Source of the DNA: Rickettsia typhi | GTDB taxonomy: Bacteria > Pseudomonadota > Alphaproteobacteria > Rickettsiales > UBA1997 | NCBI GenBank assembly: GCA_945874115.1 | Contig: CAMCFD010000048.1 | Span: 1-11,831 of the forward strand | DNA length: 11,831 nucleotides | Reading direction: 5' to 3' | In this document: piece after piece, positions 1 through 6,861 of the stretch | Layout of the letters: every line of letters starts with the position of its first letter | Position numbering within the stretch: position 1 is the first letter of the stretch | Translations under genes and position numbers: made by a program | Notes under the pieces: model-generated | What the model was told of the DNA's origin: nothing | Databases searched by the model: none | Seen by the model: only the letters and a program-made list of their open reading frames with translations

Positions 1-387
1 CACGGAAAAGGCTTGGGTGATCGCTTCTTGAAACACATTGAAAGATGTGGAGTTTTGCTTCATTTAATTGACGGAAGCGCTGAGGATATCGTCGAAAATT
101 ATCAAATTATTCGCGAAGAATTAGAGACCTACAACACCGATTTGTGCGAGAAATTTGAAGTTATCGCCATTAATAAATGCGATATTTTGACGAAAGAAGA
201 AATTAAAGAAAAAGTTAGCGCGCTTAAAAAATATCTGAAAAAAACGGGACAAAAAAATAATAAGATTTTTACAATATCAGCGGCGACAAATGACGGGCTT
301 AAAGAAATATTGCGCGAATTATACGCAAAAATTGCTCAACATCGCAGTAAAGAAAACGAAGATTTAGAAAATGTGGCGATAAACTAG
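1..387 (+). CDS. obgE: GTPase Obg, C-terminal part (5' end outside window)
   Basis: Partial gene: the frame is open from base 1 and ends at a TAG at 385-387, so the true start lies upstream; the TTG at position 13 is not a start. The visible 128 residues begin HGKGLGDRFLKHIER, the stretch that follows the G3 DxPG motif in Obg proteins. They continue with the G4 motif NKCD (NKxD, guanine recognition) and the G5-like SAAT. The N-terminal Obg fold and the G1-G3 motifs must lie before the window. Obg is a ribosome-associated GTPase acting in 50S assembly and stress control. The protein ends shortly after the G domain, with no extra C-terminal domain. Identification is firm from the G-domain motifs and the GLGxxFLxHIER signature. 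Confidence 0.93.
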   Translation, partial: HGKGLGDRFLKHIERCGVLLHLIDGSAEDIVENYQIIREELETYNTDLCEKFEVIAINKCDILTKEEIKEKVSALKKYLKKTGQKNNKIFTISAATNDGLKEILRELYAKIAQHRSKENEDLENVAIN

Positions 388-442
388 ATAGGCTGCGCTT
401 GTTGCCTAATTCAATCTCATATTTTTATTCTAAAATTAAAAA

Positions 443-1192
443 ATGATGAAAAAAAATTCGGTTTTAATCACGGGCTCTGCAAAAAGAATTGGGCGCGAAA
501 CCTCTTTAAATATGGCGTCGCAAGGTTTTGATATTGCCATTTCTTATAATAATTCGCAAATTGAAGCGAAAAATTTATCGCAAGAAATTCAAGAAAAATA
601 TAATGTTAAATGCGATATTTTTAAAGCTGATTTAACAAAAAAAGATGATGCGAAAAATTTAATGAAACAAGTTTTAGAACAATTTCCTGATTTAAATTTA
701 TTGATCAACAACGCTTCAATTTTTAACAAATCGAAATTTCTTGATGAGGGTTTAGAGCTTGAAAATAATATGGCGGTTCATTTTCATTCTCCACTGATTT
801 TGTCGAAAGAATTTGCAAAAAATGTTAGGACTCGAGGAATAAAAAATGCGCAAATAATTAATTTTGTCGATAAAAATATTGCGAGATTTGACACAAATTA
901 TTTTTATTATTTGTTAAGCAAAAAACTTTTGGCTGAATTTACTAAAATGTTATCGCTTGAATTAGCGCCAGAAATAAGGGTTAACGCGATTGCGCCCGGA
1001 TTTATTTTAAACAGCATAGACGAAGAAAATCCGAGCGAAGAAACAAAAAAATTGATCGCGAAAATTCCGCTTCAACAAAAAGGTGATGTTGAAAATATTT
1101 TACAGGCGATAAATTTCTTGATAAAAAATGATTTTGTTTCGGGACAAATTTTGTTCATCGATGGCGCTGCAAGCCTTAATCACGCGGGATAA
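443..1192 (+). CDS. folM: FolM/PTR1-type pteridine (dihydrofolate/dihydromonapterin) reductase, SDR family
   Basis: A 249-residue short-chain dehydrogenase/reductase. The nucleotide-binding motif is TGSAKRIG (10-17), the form with Arg typical of pteridine reductases rather than the usual TGxxxGIG. NNAS (89-92) is the central SDR motif. The active site has Asp143 where classical SDRs have Ser, followed 13 residues later by Tyr156 and then Lys160 (YLLSK). This Asp-x12-Tyr-x3-Lys layout is known from trypanosomatid PTR1 and E. coli FolM. IAPGFIL (183-189) also fits FolM. The expected reaction is NADPH-dependent reduction of dihydropterins or dihydrofolate in the cytosol. ATG 443 is directly followed by ATG 446, so either could be used; no clear ribosome binding site is seen. 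It ends 2 nt before lpxI, which suggests co-translation. A different SDR substrate remains possible. Confidence 0.78.
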   Translation: MMKKNSVLITGSAKRIGRETSLNMASQGFDIAISYNNSQIEAKNLSQEIQEKYNVKCDIFKADLTKKDDAKNLMKQVLEQFPDLNLLINNASIFNKSKFLDEGLELENNMAVHFHSPLILSKEFAKNVRTRGIKNAQIINFVDKNIARFDTNYFYYLLSKKLLAEFTKMLSLELAPEIRVNAIAPGFILNSIDEENPSEETKKLIAKIPLQQKGDVENILQAINFLIKNDFVSGQILFIDGAASLNHAG

Positions 1193-1194
1193 TT

Positions 1195-2022
1195 ATGAAA
1201 AATAAAATAAACGGAAAACTAGCAATTTTTGCGGGACGAGGTCAGTTGCCGAAAATTTTGATCGAAAATTGTCAGAAAAATAATATCGATTTTCAATTAT
1301 TTTTGCTTGCAAGCGAAGAATATGAAATTGACTATTCTGAATTTAATCCGATTGCTTTAAAATATGGCGAAGTTGATAAATTTTTAAGCGAAATTCATGC
1401 GCGAAAAATTGGGAATTTAATTTTTATTGGCGCCGTAAATAAACCAAATTTCAAATCGATAAAAGTTGATAAAAAAGGTGCGATTTTGGTTACAAAAATT
1501 GTCGCAAGTAAAATTTTAGGAGATGACGCAGTTCTTAGAGCTGTAGTGAATTTCTTCGAAAAAGAGGGTTTAAAAATTCTGCGAATTGATGATTTGCTTG
1601 ATGATGTTGTTGCAAAAAAATCGGTTTTGACTAACTTAAAACCAGATGATGAAGATCTTGAAAATATCACTCTTGCGAAAAAAGCGATTCAAGCATTTTC
1701 AGACTTTGACGTTGGTCAGAGCGTTATCGTCGCCCAAAAACAAATTATCGCAGTCGAAGCGCTTGAAGGAACCGACGAGATGATAAAAAGATGCGCCAAA
1801 CTTAAAGTTGAATATAAGGAAAGCGCTATTTTGGTAAAAATGAAAAAATCGCGCCAATCTGCGAAAGCCGATTTGCCAGTGATTGGAGTTAACACAATCC
1901 AAAATTGTCACGAAAATGGCGTAAAAGGAATTGCAATTCAAGCCGGAACGACCTTGATAATCAACAAAAAAGATGTTATTGACTTGGCCAATAAATTAGA
2001 AATTTTTCTGGTGGTAATATAA
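1195..2022 (+). CDS. lpxI: UDP-2,3-diacylglucosamine pyrophosphatase LpxI (DUF1009)
   Basis: 275 residues, full family length. LpxI hydrolyses UDP-2,3-diacylglucosamine to lipid X and UMP in lipid A synthesis, replacing LpxH in most alphaproteobacteria. Visible family features are AGRGQLP near the N terminus (13-19), FIGAVNKP (77-84), the LGDDAVLRAV segment (109-117) with fEKEG following, VEALEGTDEMI (187-197), and ADLPVIGVNTI (225-235). The family usually shows QDxRxDLP before the last motif; here it reads QSAKADLP, so the first Asp and the Arg are changed while the second Asp (D226) is kept. The gene starts 2 nt after folM. It is not next to lpxA or lpxB within this window, although lpxI often lies between them in alphaproteobacteria. 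Its presence implies a lipid A-bearing outer membrane. Confidence 0.93.
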   Translation: MKNKINGKLAIFAGRGQLPKILIENCQKNNIDFQLFLLASEEYEIDYSEFNPIALKYGEVDKFLSEIHARKIGNLIFIGAVNKPNFKSIKVDKKGAILVTKIVASKILGDDAVLRAVVNFFEKEGLKILRIDDLLDDVVAKKSVLTNLKPDDEDLENITLAKKAIQAFSDFDVGQSVIVAQKQIIAVEALEGTDEMIKRCAKLKVEYKESAILVKMKKSRQSAKADLPVIGVNTIQNCHENGVKGIAIQAGTTLIINKKDVIDLANKLEIFLVVI

Positions 2023-2029
2023 TGATTTA

Positions 2030-2057
2030 TTGGATCCCCGCTTTCGCGAGGATGACA
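2030..2057. repeat. Palindromic intergenic repeat of the HPRESGDP-encoding type
   Basis: Imperfect inverted repeat: ATCCCCGC (2034-2041), loop TTTC, GCGAGGAT (2046-2053), with one mismatch in eight pairs, followed by GACA. Read on the minus strand it encodes the string CHPRESGDP, a frequent artefact ORF that marks a dispersed REP/MITE-like element in many proteobacteria. It is more GC-rich than its surroundings and sits between lpxI and cca. The hairpin may act as a weak terminator or mRNA stabiliser. No second copy is seen in this window, so the dispersed nature is inferred from knowledge of the sequence type. Confidence 0.65.
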
Positions 2058-2125
2058 AAAAGAAGTGCAATAAGCATGAGAGACGTAGATGCGAGAATAT
2101 AAAATCATCAATAAAATAATTTTAA

Positions 2126-3358
2126 ATGACGGCAAAAATTTTTGAATATAGCGAGATTATAGAAAAATTTCCGAGCGAAGTTAGAGAGATTTTTTCGGTT
2201 TTCAATTCTAGAAAGCCCGATTCTGTTAGACTTGTCGGTGGCTGTGTTCGCGATTTATTGCTTGAAAAAAACATGAAAGATTTTGATTTTGCGACAAAAT
2301 TTTTGCCAGATGACACTATACAAATTCTCGAAGAAAATAATATCAAAGCGATTCCGACCGGCGTAAAATATGGCACAATCACGGCGGTGATTAATCACAA
2401 ACATTTCGAAATAACCACGCTTAGAAAAGATGTCGAAAATGATGGACGCCACCCAAAAACTGAATTTGTCGATGATTATTTTTTTGACGCCAAAAGACGA
2501 GATTTTACGATAAACGCACTTTATCTTGATGAAAGCGGAAAAATTTACGATTATTTTGACGGAATTTCTGATTTAAAAGGGGAAAAAGTAAAATTTATTG
2601 GCGATGAAAATTTACGCATTCAAGAAGATTTTTTGAGAATATTGCGCTTTTTTCGTTTTTCAATATTTTACGCCAAAACCCTTGATGTTAAAGGGCTTGA
2701 AGCTTGCGTAAAAAATAAAAAAGGCCTCGAGATTTTATCAGCTGAAAGAATTTATAGCGAATTTTTCAAATTTTTCGAAACTTCAAATAACGAAAAGCTG
2801 CTCAATATTTTAGAAATTATTGAAAAAAATCAAATTAGATCGGAAATTTTCTCAGCAAAATTTCAAACTAAAAACCTAGAGAAATTATTAGAATTCGAGA
2901 AAAAAATAAATGAAAAATTCGCTGCGACTTTAAAATTTGCGAGCCTCGTTTTTTCAAAAGAAGTTGATTTGCGTGAACTATTTATTAAATTAAGTTTTTC
3001 AAATGCCGATAAAAAATATTTTAATTTTTTGTTTGAAAAGTTTTTGAATATTTCAAGAAGCCTAGAAAATCAAGACTTAAAAGAGTTGTTATGTTTTGAA
3101 AGAAAAGATTTTGTACGCGATTTTTATATTTTACAAAATTCGCAAAATGAAAATCATAACTTCGAAATAATCGCAAAAAATTTGAATTTTATCGACAATT
3201 TTATATTGCCTGAATTTCCGCTAAATGGCGATGATTTATTAAAACTTGGCCTTTCGGGAGCCGCAATTGGCGAGACTTTATTAACCGCCAAGAAAATTTG
3301 GATAAAAAGTGATTTTGCTTTAAACAAAGAAGAATTGTTGCAAAAAATTTTAATTTAA
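2126..3358 (+). CDS. cca: CCA tRNA nucleotidyltransferase (poly(A) polymerase family, class II)
   Basis: 410 residues, typical length for the alphaproteobacterial enzyme. It adds or repairs the 3'-terminal CCA of tRNAs using CTP and ATP. Motifs in order are LVGGCVRDLLL (36-46) with the catalytic DFD carboxylates (52-54), YGTITAV (82-88), RRDFTINALY (124-133, nucleotide recognition loop start), DYFDGISDL (142-150), EDFLRILRFFRF (167-178, EDxxRxxRF-type motif) and AERIYSE (206-212). The C-terminal half is helical and less conserved, as usual; no HD phosphohydrolase domain is apparent. The start at ATG 2126 leaves a short N-terminal helix before the catalytic domain. The stop codon overlaps the convergent thioredoxin-like gene: both genes end on the shared TTAA at 3355-3358. 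Confidence 0.95.
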   Translation: MTAKIFEYSEIIEKFPSEVREIFSVFNSRKPDSVRLVGGCVRDLLLEKNMKDFDFATKFLPDDTIQILEENNIKAIPTGVKYGTITAVINHKHFEITTLRKDVENDGRHPKTEFVDDYFFDAKRRDFTINALYLDESGKIYDYFDGISDLKGEKVKFIGDENLRIQEDFLRILRFFRFSIFYAKTLDVKGLEACVKNKKGLEILSAERIYSEFFKFFETSNNEKLLNILEIIEKNQIRSEIFSAKFQTKNLEKLLEFEKKINEKFAATLKFASLVFSKEVDLRELFIKLSFSNADKKYFNFLFEKFLNISRSLENQDLKELLCFERKDFVRDFYILQNSQNENHNFEIIAKNLNFIDNFILPEFPLNGDDLLKLGLSGAAIGETLLTAKKIWIKSDFALNKEELLQKILI

Positions 3359-3828
3359 CGATCACATTTTTTTAAATCATCGTCACTAAACATTTCAGTT
3401 TTATTCATACAAAATATTCCATTATTGCTAATCAAAGCCAAGAATGGCAAGGCTCCCGAATTATTACCAAATTTTCTTAAAAATATTTTCGGATTTTTTG
3501 GCGCCTGCAAAAAAACTATTTTTTCATTTAACTCAAAATTAATAATTTGGTTTTTGCGCACTTTTTCATCAATTAAATTTATCACCACAATATTAACATT
3601 GTAAAATTTATCGATATTTTCATTGATGTAATTTATTTTTTTTACACAAGGTAAGCAATCGATGTCGAAAAAAATTATAATTGTTTTGAGGCCTTCAAAT
3701 TCTTGGCTTGAAACGAATCTTGAACCGTCGATTTTTGCAAGAGAAAAATCAATTTTTTCACCAGCTTCAAATGCAAATGAATTAAAGTTTAGAAAAAATA
3801 CCATTAAAAAAACCAAAATAATTCGCAT
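3355..3828 (-). CDS. Secreted thioredoxin-like (TlpA/redoxin family) protein
   Basis: 157 residues with an N-terminal signal peptide (hydrophobic 3-19, probable cleavage near the FAF segment), so it acts in the periplasm or is membrane-anchored. The fold is suggested by FxLxxxDG (28-35), a beta strand IIIFFDIDCLPC with the redox pair Cys58 and Cys61 (CLPC), and a cis-proline candidate in ALPF (Pro128). Two further cysteines (140, 155) are near the C terminus. The family reduces or shuttles disulfides, for example in cytochrome or metalloprotein maturation. It starts 15 nt after the TonB-dependent receptor gene on the same strand, so the two are probably one transcript. That suggests it services a cysteine-containing partner such as the receptor plug or the cupredoxin. 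The specific substrate cannot be read from the sequence. Confidence 0.75.
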   Translation of the reverse strand: MRIILVFLMVFFLNFNSFAFEAGEKIDFSLAKIDGSRFVSSQEFEGLKTIIIFFDIDCLPCVKKINYINENIDKFYNVNIVVINLIDEKVRKNQIINFELNEKIVFLQAPKNPKIFLRKFGNNSGALPFLALISNNGIFCMNKTEMFSDDDLKKCDR

Positions 3829-3843
3829 TTTTTTAAAAATAAA

Positions 3844-5964
3844 TTAATAGCTCAATTTTAATCCGGCATAAACATGGCGCCCTTGATTTGGCCCCCAAAT
3901 TTGCGTAACATCGATGCCGCCAGCGCTGTCAAGCCACAATTGACTGTCGTGATCAATTTGCAAATAGTCAAATAAATTTGTGACACCGAAATAAAGACCA
4001 ACATTTTTCACAACTTTTACTTCTCCGCCAGCGTCAACAGTGAAAAAACTAGGGCTTTTATTAATCTTTTGCGACCCGTCTAAATTATAGCGCTGATTTT
4101 CTCCATAATTATAAAATTTCTTCAAGTTATGGTTTCCTGTCCAGTTAATTTTGGTGAATAAATCAATATTTTTTCTTTCATAATCAAGGCCAAAATAAGC
4201 TTTCTGATCAGGACGAGAATATGCCAAAGCTCCTGAATCAAAGCGATAGAAGAATCTTTCATAACCAAAATTTGAAGTTAGCGACGAAGTTATTTTATAA
4301 GACAAACTTAAATCATAACCTTGAACAGTGACAGGATTTTTTGATGAAGAAAAAAGCGTAACACTTTCGCCGTCTATTTGTGCGTCGGCGTTAATGCTAG
4401 CGAAATTTTTAATTTTGTTATAATTATATGACAAAGTCGCGTCAAGTTTGTCAGTCGCATAATTCAAGCTGTAACTTGCGTTTTCAGATTTCTCAACTTC
4501 ATTAATTTGGCGCACAATTTTCGTAGTATCAAGAATTCCGTGCTCTTGTTCAAAAAATGAAGTAGGCGCGCGATATCCGGTTCCGAGTGAAGCGCGACTT
4601 GTGAATTCGTCATTATGATGATATAAAGCATTTGCACGTGGCACAAAAATATTGCCAAAAACATTGTGATTATCAAGCCTTGTTGACAAATTTGTTTCAA
4701 GTTTTTGTTCAAAAAACTGATTATAAAGTTGCACAAAAACTCCATGAGTGACATATTTATAATTGTCAATTCCATCACTTTTTTGTCCATCGCCATTTTC
4801 ACTGAAGCTTTTTAAATCTTCATAACGAAAGTCTGAGCCGATTGTCAGCGAGCTTTTTGCGCTTAAATCAATTTCATCATTTAACATTGCATAATATTGA
4901 TTTTGTCGCGCTTTATACAAAGTTTTTTCATAAAAAGAATCTTGCTTGTGATTTGCATATCCGCCAGCGATTTTTATTTTTCCATAATCAGTATTTTTTA
5001 CGCCCGAATTAATTAATTGTACGCGATCGGTTTTAATTTGCTCAGCAAAGCCCGATAAACCTTCGTCATAGGCGACAAAACCAGATCCATCTGGCGCGTT
5101 AAAGCCATTTGCAAATTGCGATCCTTTGTGAATTTTTCGAAAATCAAAAGGATTTCCACTTGAATCTGTTTTTAAAACAGACAAATTTTCGCCAAGCGAG
5201 CCTCCAAGCCTGTCCTCATTCACAAGATCGACCCTACCCTTAATTTTAAAGCCCGCAACGTCGTCTAAAAAATAACCGGCGCCAAATAAATTTCTTTCAA
5301 AGCCAGAAAATTGTGCAATTCCAACACCAGAATTATCAACTTTATCGTGTTGCTGATTCGAAAATGAAAAGGTCGCCGCGCTTTTTTCAAAAGGAACCGC
5401 CAAATAAATCGAGCTGTTTTTTGCATGATTATTATCGCGATTTCCATTATAAAAAGATAAATCACCCTTGACTTCAAGCTCGGTTTTAACCGGCCTTTTC
5501 GTTACAATATTTACAGAACCGGCGAGCGCCTCAGGTGCGATCAGACTTGCCGCAGCGCCTCGAGAAATTTCAATTGACTCAACGCCCCTAACATTAATAC
5601 TGTCAATTCCGTAAGCGTTTGAAACTGAAGAAAAAATCGGAATTCCATCAATCATTAAAGTTGTAAAACGCCCCGGCATGTTATTTAAATTAATGTTTCG
5701 AGAATTACAAACCGAACATTCTAATTGCACCGAAACACCGACGCGATTGTCAACCGCCTGATTCAAATTTTGCGCGTTACTTTTTTCAATTTCTCTGGCG
5801 CCAATAATTTCTGTTTTTACAATATCATTTTTAATATTGGAAAAATTCTTGGATTTATTTTTTCCATAAACCGTAATATTTTTCATTTCTTCAGCGCTTG
5901 CAAAGGAAATTTGATTTACAAGAATCAAGGAAAATAAAATTGCCGCAAAATATATTTTATTCAT
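3844..5964 (-). CDS. TonB-dependent outer-membrane receptor with CxxC plug motif, probable metal uptake
   Basis: 706 residues. A signal peptide (1-24, cleavage after FASA) is followed by a TonB-box-like ITVYG (30-34), a plug domain (about 45-160) and a beta barrel to the C-terminal LKLSY. The plug contains RFTTLMIDGIPI (99-110), GVESIEISRG (127-136) and GSVNIVTKRP (149-158), all classical receptor motifs. Cys83 and Cys86 form CSVC just before NINLNNMPG; a CxxC at this place marks a subset of receptors and could bind a soft metal or form a disulfide. The upstream region carries three copies of a Zur-box-like palindrome, pointing to zinc-regulated uptake. tonB lies upstream on the same strand, 238 nt away, and the thioredoxin-like gene follows 15 nt downstream. 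Zinc is the favoured ligand by inference; copper, iron or a metallophore cannot be excluded. Confidence 0.9.
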   Translation of the reverse strand: MNKIYFAAILFSLILVNQISFASAEEMKNITVYGKNKSKNFSNIKNDIVKTEIIGAREIEKSNAQNLNQAVDNRVGVSVQLECSVCNSRNINLNNMPGRFTTLMIDGIPIFSSVSNAYGIDSINVRGVESIEISRGAAASLIAPEALAGSVNIVTKRPVKTELEVKGDLSFYNGNRDNNHAKNSSIYLAVPFEKSAATFSFSNQQHDKVDNSGVGIAQFSGFERNLFGAGYFLDDVAGFKIKGRVDLVNEDRLGGSLGENLSVLKTDSSGNPFDFRKIHKGSQFANGFNAPDGSGFVAYDEGLSGFAEQIKTDRVQLINSGVKNTDYGKIKIAGGYANHKQDSFYEKTLYKARQNQYYAMLNDEIDLSAKSSLTIGSDFRYEDLKSFSENGDGQKSDGIDNYKYVTHGVFVQLYNQFFEQKLETNLSTRLDNHNVFGNIFVPRANALYHHNDEFTSRASLGTGYRAPTSFFEQEHGILDTTKIVRQINEVEKSENASYSLNYATDKLDATLSYNYNKIKNFASINADAQIDGESVTLFSSSKNPVTVQGYDLSLSYKITSSLTSNFGYERFFYRFDSGALAYSRPDQKAYFGLDYERKNIDLFTKINWTGNHNLKKFYNYGENQRYNLDGSQKINKSPSFFTVDAGGEVKVVKNVGLYFGVTNLFDYLQIDHDSQLWLDSAGGIDVTQIWGPNQGRHVYAGLKLSY

Positions 5965-5992
5965 AAATCTTTAATAATTTCGAGTTAATTAG

Positions 5993-6007
5993 CGTTATAT
6001 TATAACA
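5993..6007. promoter_or_regulatory. Zur-box-like operator, receptor-proximal copy
   Basis: Sequence CGTTATATTATAACA: the 7-1-7 palindrome TGTTATANTATAACA with one outer-base mismatch and a perfect GTTATA-T-TATAAC core at 5994-6006. It begins 29 nt upstream of the receptor start codon. On the minus strand it contains a perfect -10 hexamer TATAAT (plus coordinates 5999-6004), so a bound repressor would cover the promoter. No good -35 hexamer was found for that -10. Assignment to Zur rests on the motif's match to the known core. Confidence 0.75.
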
Positions 6008-6087
6008 TATTTTCTTATAGAATATTCTTGTAATTGCTTTATTATCAAAGATTCTGATAGTTTTTAATAAATGCTGATAATAAATAT

Positions 6088-6125
6088 AAATGTTATAATA
6101 TAACATATGTTATATTATAACATTT
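6088..6125. promoter_or_regulatory. Tandem Zur-box-like operators fused in a perfect 38-bp palindrome
   Basis: Two perfect 15-bp palindromes lie side by side: TGTTATAATATAACA (6091-6105) and TGTTATATTATAACA (6108-6122), separated by TA. Their centres are 17 bp apart. Because the second is the reverse complement of the first, the whole stretch, including three flanking A/T pairs on each side (AAA...TTT), is one perfect 38-bp palindrome. The flanks extend the match to the gammaproteobacterial Zur consensus, which has A/T-rich arms around the same core. The region is upstream of the receptor gene and downstream of tonB. An AT-only hairpin in tonB mRNA is an alternative role but would be weak. 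Confidence 0.8.
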
Positions 6126-6202
6126 TAATAGTAAAGTAGAAATATTAAAAATTTCTTGAAATGGGTTTTTCGATTATGATTTGATAGCAATATCTTTGAA
6201 AA

Positions 6203-6724
6203 CTAAGTAAGTTTGAAAGTTATGGGAATAATAATTGATGAGGTAACGGCTTGACCGAATTTTTTCGCAGGAACAAATTGCCATTTTTTAATTGCCTCAA
6301 CTGCGGCTAAATCAAGCATTTTAAAGCTGCTTGATTTGGCGATTTTTATTTCTTTTGCAAGGCCATTTTCGCCAACTGTCACTTGCAACAAAACCTGACC
6401 TTCTTCGCCGCGTCTTTTTGCAAGCTCGGGATATTTCGGGTAAGAATTGTTTAAAAATGGAGCTTCAAAAACTGCTTCACTGAAAGATTCTTCTTTTTTT
6501 GCACCAACGCCATCACGTTGTTCATGATTTATTTTTTGCGAATTTCTAGCTTTGTTTTCAGAGCCGTGAAGCAAGTTGAAATTAATAGGATTGTGATTGT
6601 GAGAACTTAAATTTGCGAAAGATTTTAAATTTATAAAAATTATCGCAAACAACGCAAAATGAAGAGCGGCAGACAGAAATAGAGATTTGTTTATTTTAGC
6701 AATGATATTTTTTATAGCCATCAT
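6203..6724 (-). CDS. tonB: TonB energy-transducing protein, short form
   Basis: 173 residues. One N-terminal membrane segment (about 14-33) contains Ser18-x3-His22, matching the Ser16/His20 pair of E. coli TonB that contacts ExbB/ExbD. The C-terminal TonB domain (about 95-172) has YPKYPELAKRRGEEG, VLLQVTVGENG, AVEAIKKWQFVPA and a final strand IIIPITFKL. TonB spans the periplasm and passes proton-motive-force energy to outer-membrane receptors by pairing with their TonB box. The linker (34-94) is short and lacks the usual Pro-Glu/Pro-Lys repeats; it is rich in Asn, His and Ser. No exbB or exbD is in the window. MM at the start gives two possible initiators (6724 or 6721). It shares a divergent operator region with the cupredoxin gene, and the receptor gene follows on the same strand. 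Confidence 0.9.
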   Translation of the reverse strand: MMAIKNIIAKINKSLFLSAALHFALFAIIFINLKSFANLSSHNHNPINFNLLHGSENKARNSQKINHEQRDGVGAKKEESFSEAVFEAPFLNNSYPKYPELAKRRGEEGQVLLQVTVGENGLAKEIKIAKSSSFKMLDLAAVEAIKKWQFVPAKKFGQAVTSSIIIPITFKLT

Positions 6725-6742
6725 GTTAGATGTTTTAAAAAC

Positions 6743-6748
6743 ATTATA
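6743..6748 (-). promoter_or_regulatory. Putative -10 element for tonB
   Basis: On the minus strand this is a perfect TATAAT, 18 nt upstream of the tonB start codon. A 17-bp spacer puts the -35 position at 6766-6771, inside the Zur-box-like operator; that hexamer (GTTATA) is a poor -35. Repressor binding there would block polymerase. The predicted leader is only about a dozen nucleotides long. Confidence 0.5.
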
Positions 6749-6757
6749 TTCTCATAA

Positions 6758-6772
6758 TGTTATATTATAACA
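6758..6772. promoter_or_regulatory. Zur-box-like operator shared by tonB and the divergent cupredoxin gene
   Basis: A perfect copy of the 15-bp palindrome, TGTTATATTATAACA, identical to the one at 6108-6122. It starts 33 nt upstream of the tonB start codon and about 90 nt upstream of the favoured cupredoxin start, so one repressor site can serve both directions. The ATG at 6757-6759, which would extend the cupredoxin reading frame, overlaps this operator and is therefore a poor start candidate. Confidence 0.78.
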
Positions 6773-6814
6773 CTATGCTTAAAATATCAAGGAAAAATAT
6801 TGTTGCATTATTTT

Positions 6815-6829
6815 TGATAATCGTTATCA
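6815..6829 (+). promoter_or_regulatory. Fur-box-like palindrome overlapping a possible cupredoxin promoter
   Basis: TGATAATCGTTATCA matches the 7-1-7 Fur motif TGATAAT-N-ATTATCA at all but one specified position and differs clearly from the four Zur-like palindromes nearby. It ends 32 nt before the cupredoxin ATG at 6862. A -10-like TATCAT (6825-6830) overlaps its right arm, with a weak -35 TTGCAT (6803-6808) 16 bp upstream. A Fur-family repressor here would block that promoter. A single AT-rich match can occur by chance. Confidence 0.5.
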
Positions 6830-6861
6830 TTTTTATTAATATCAACAAATTATTCAAATTT

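Noticed and set aside
388..442. TAGGC/GCCTA inverted repeat after obgE as terminator
   Set aside because: Only a 5-bp stem with a 10-nt loop and no T-run directly after it.
1938..2135. Minus-strand reading frame containing CHPRESGDP
   Set aside because: It is the translation of a palindromic repeat and overlaps the lpxI end; not a credible protein.
6126..6202. AGAAAT/ATTTCT inverted repeat after tonB as terminator
   Set aside because: Short, AT-only stem; no better than expected in this base composition.
6757..6861. N-terminal extension of the cupredoxin from ATG 6757
   Set aside because: It would begin inside a perfect operator and place a Fur-like box in the gene, and adds a second hydrophobic segment before a good signal peptide.
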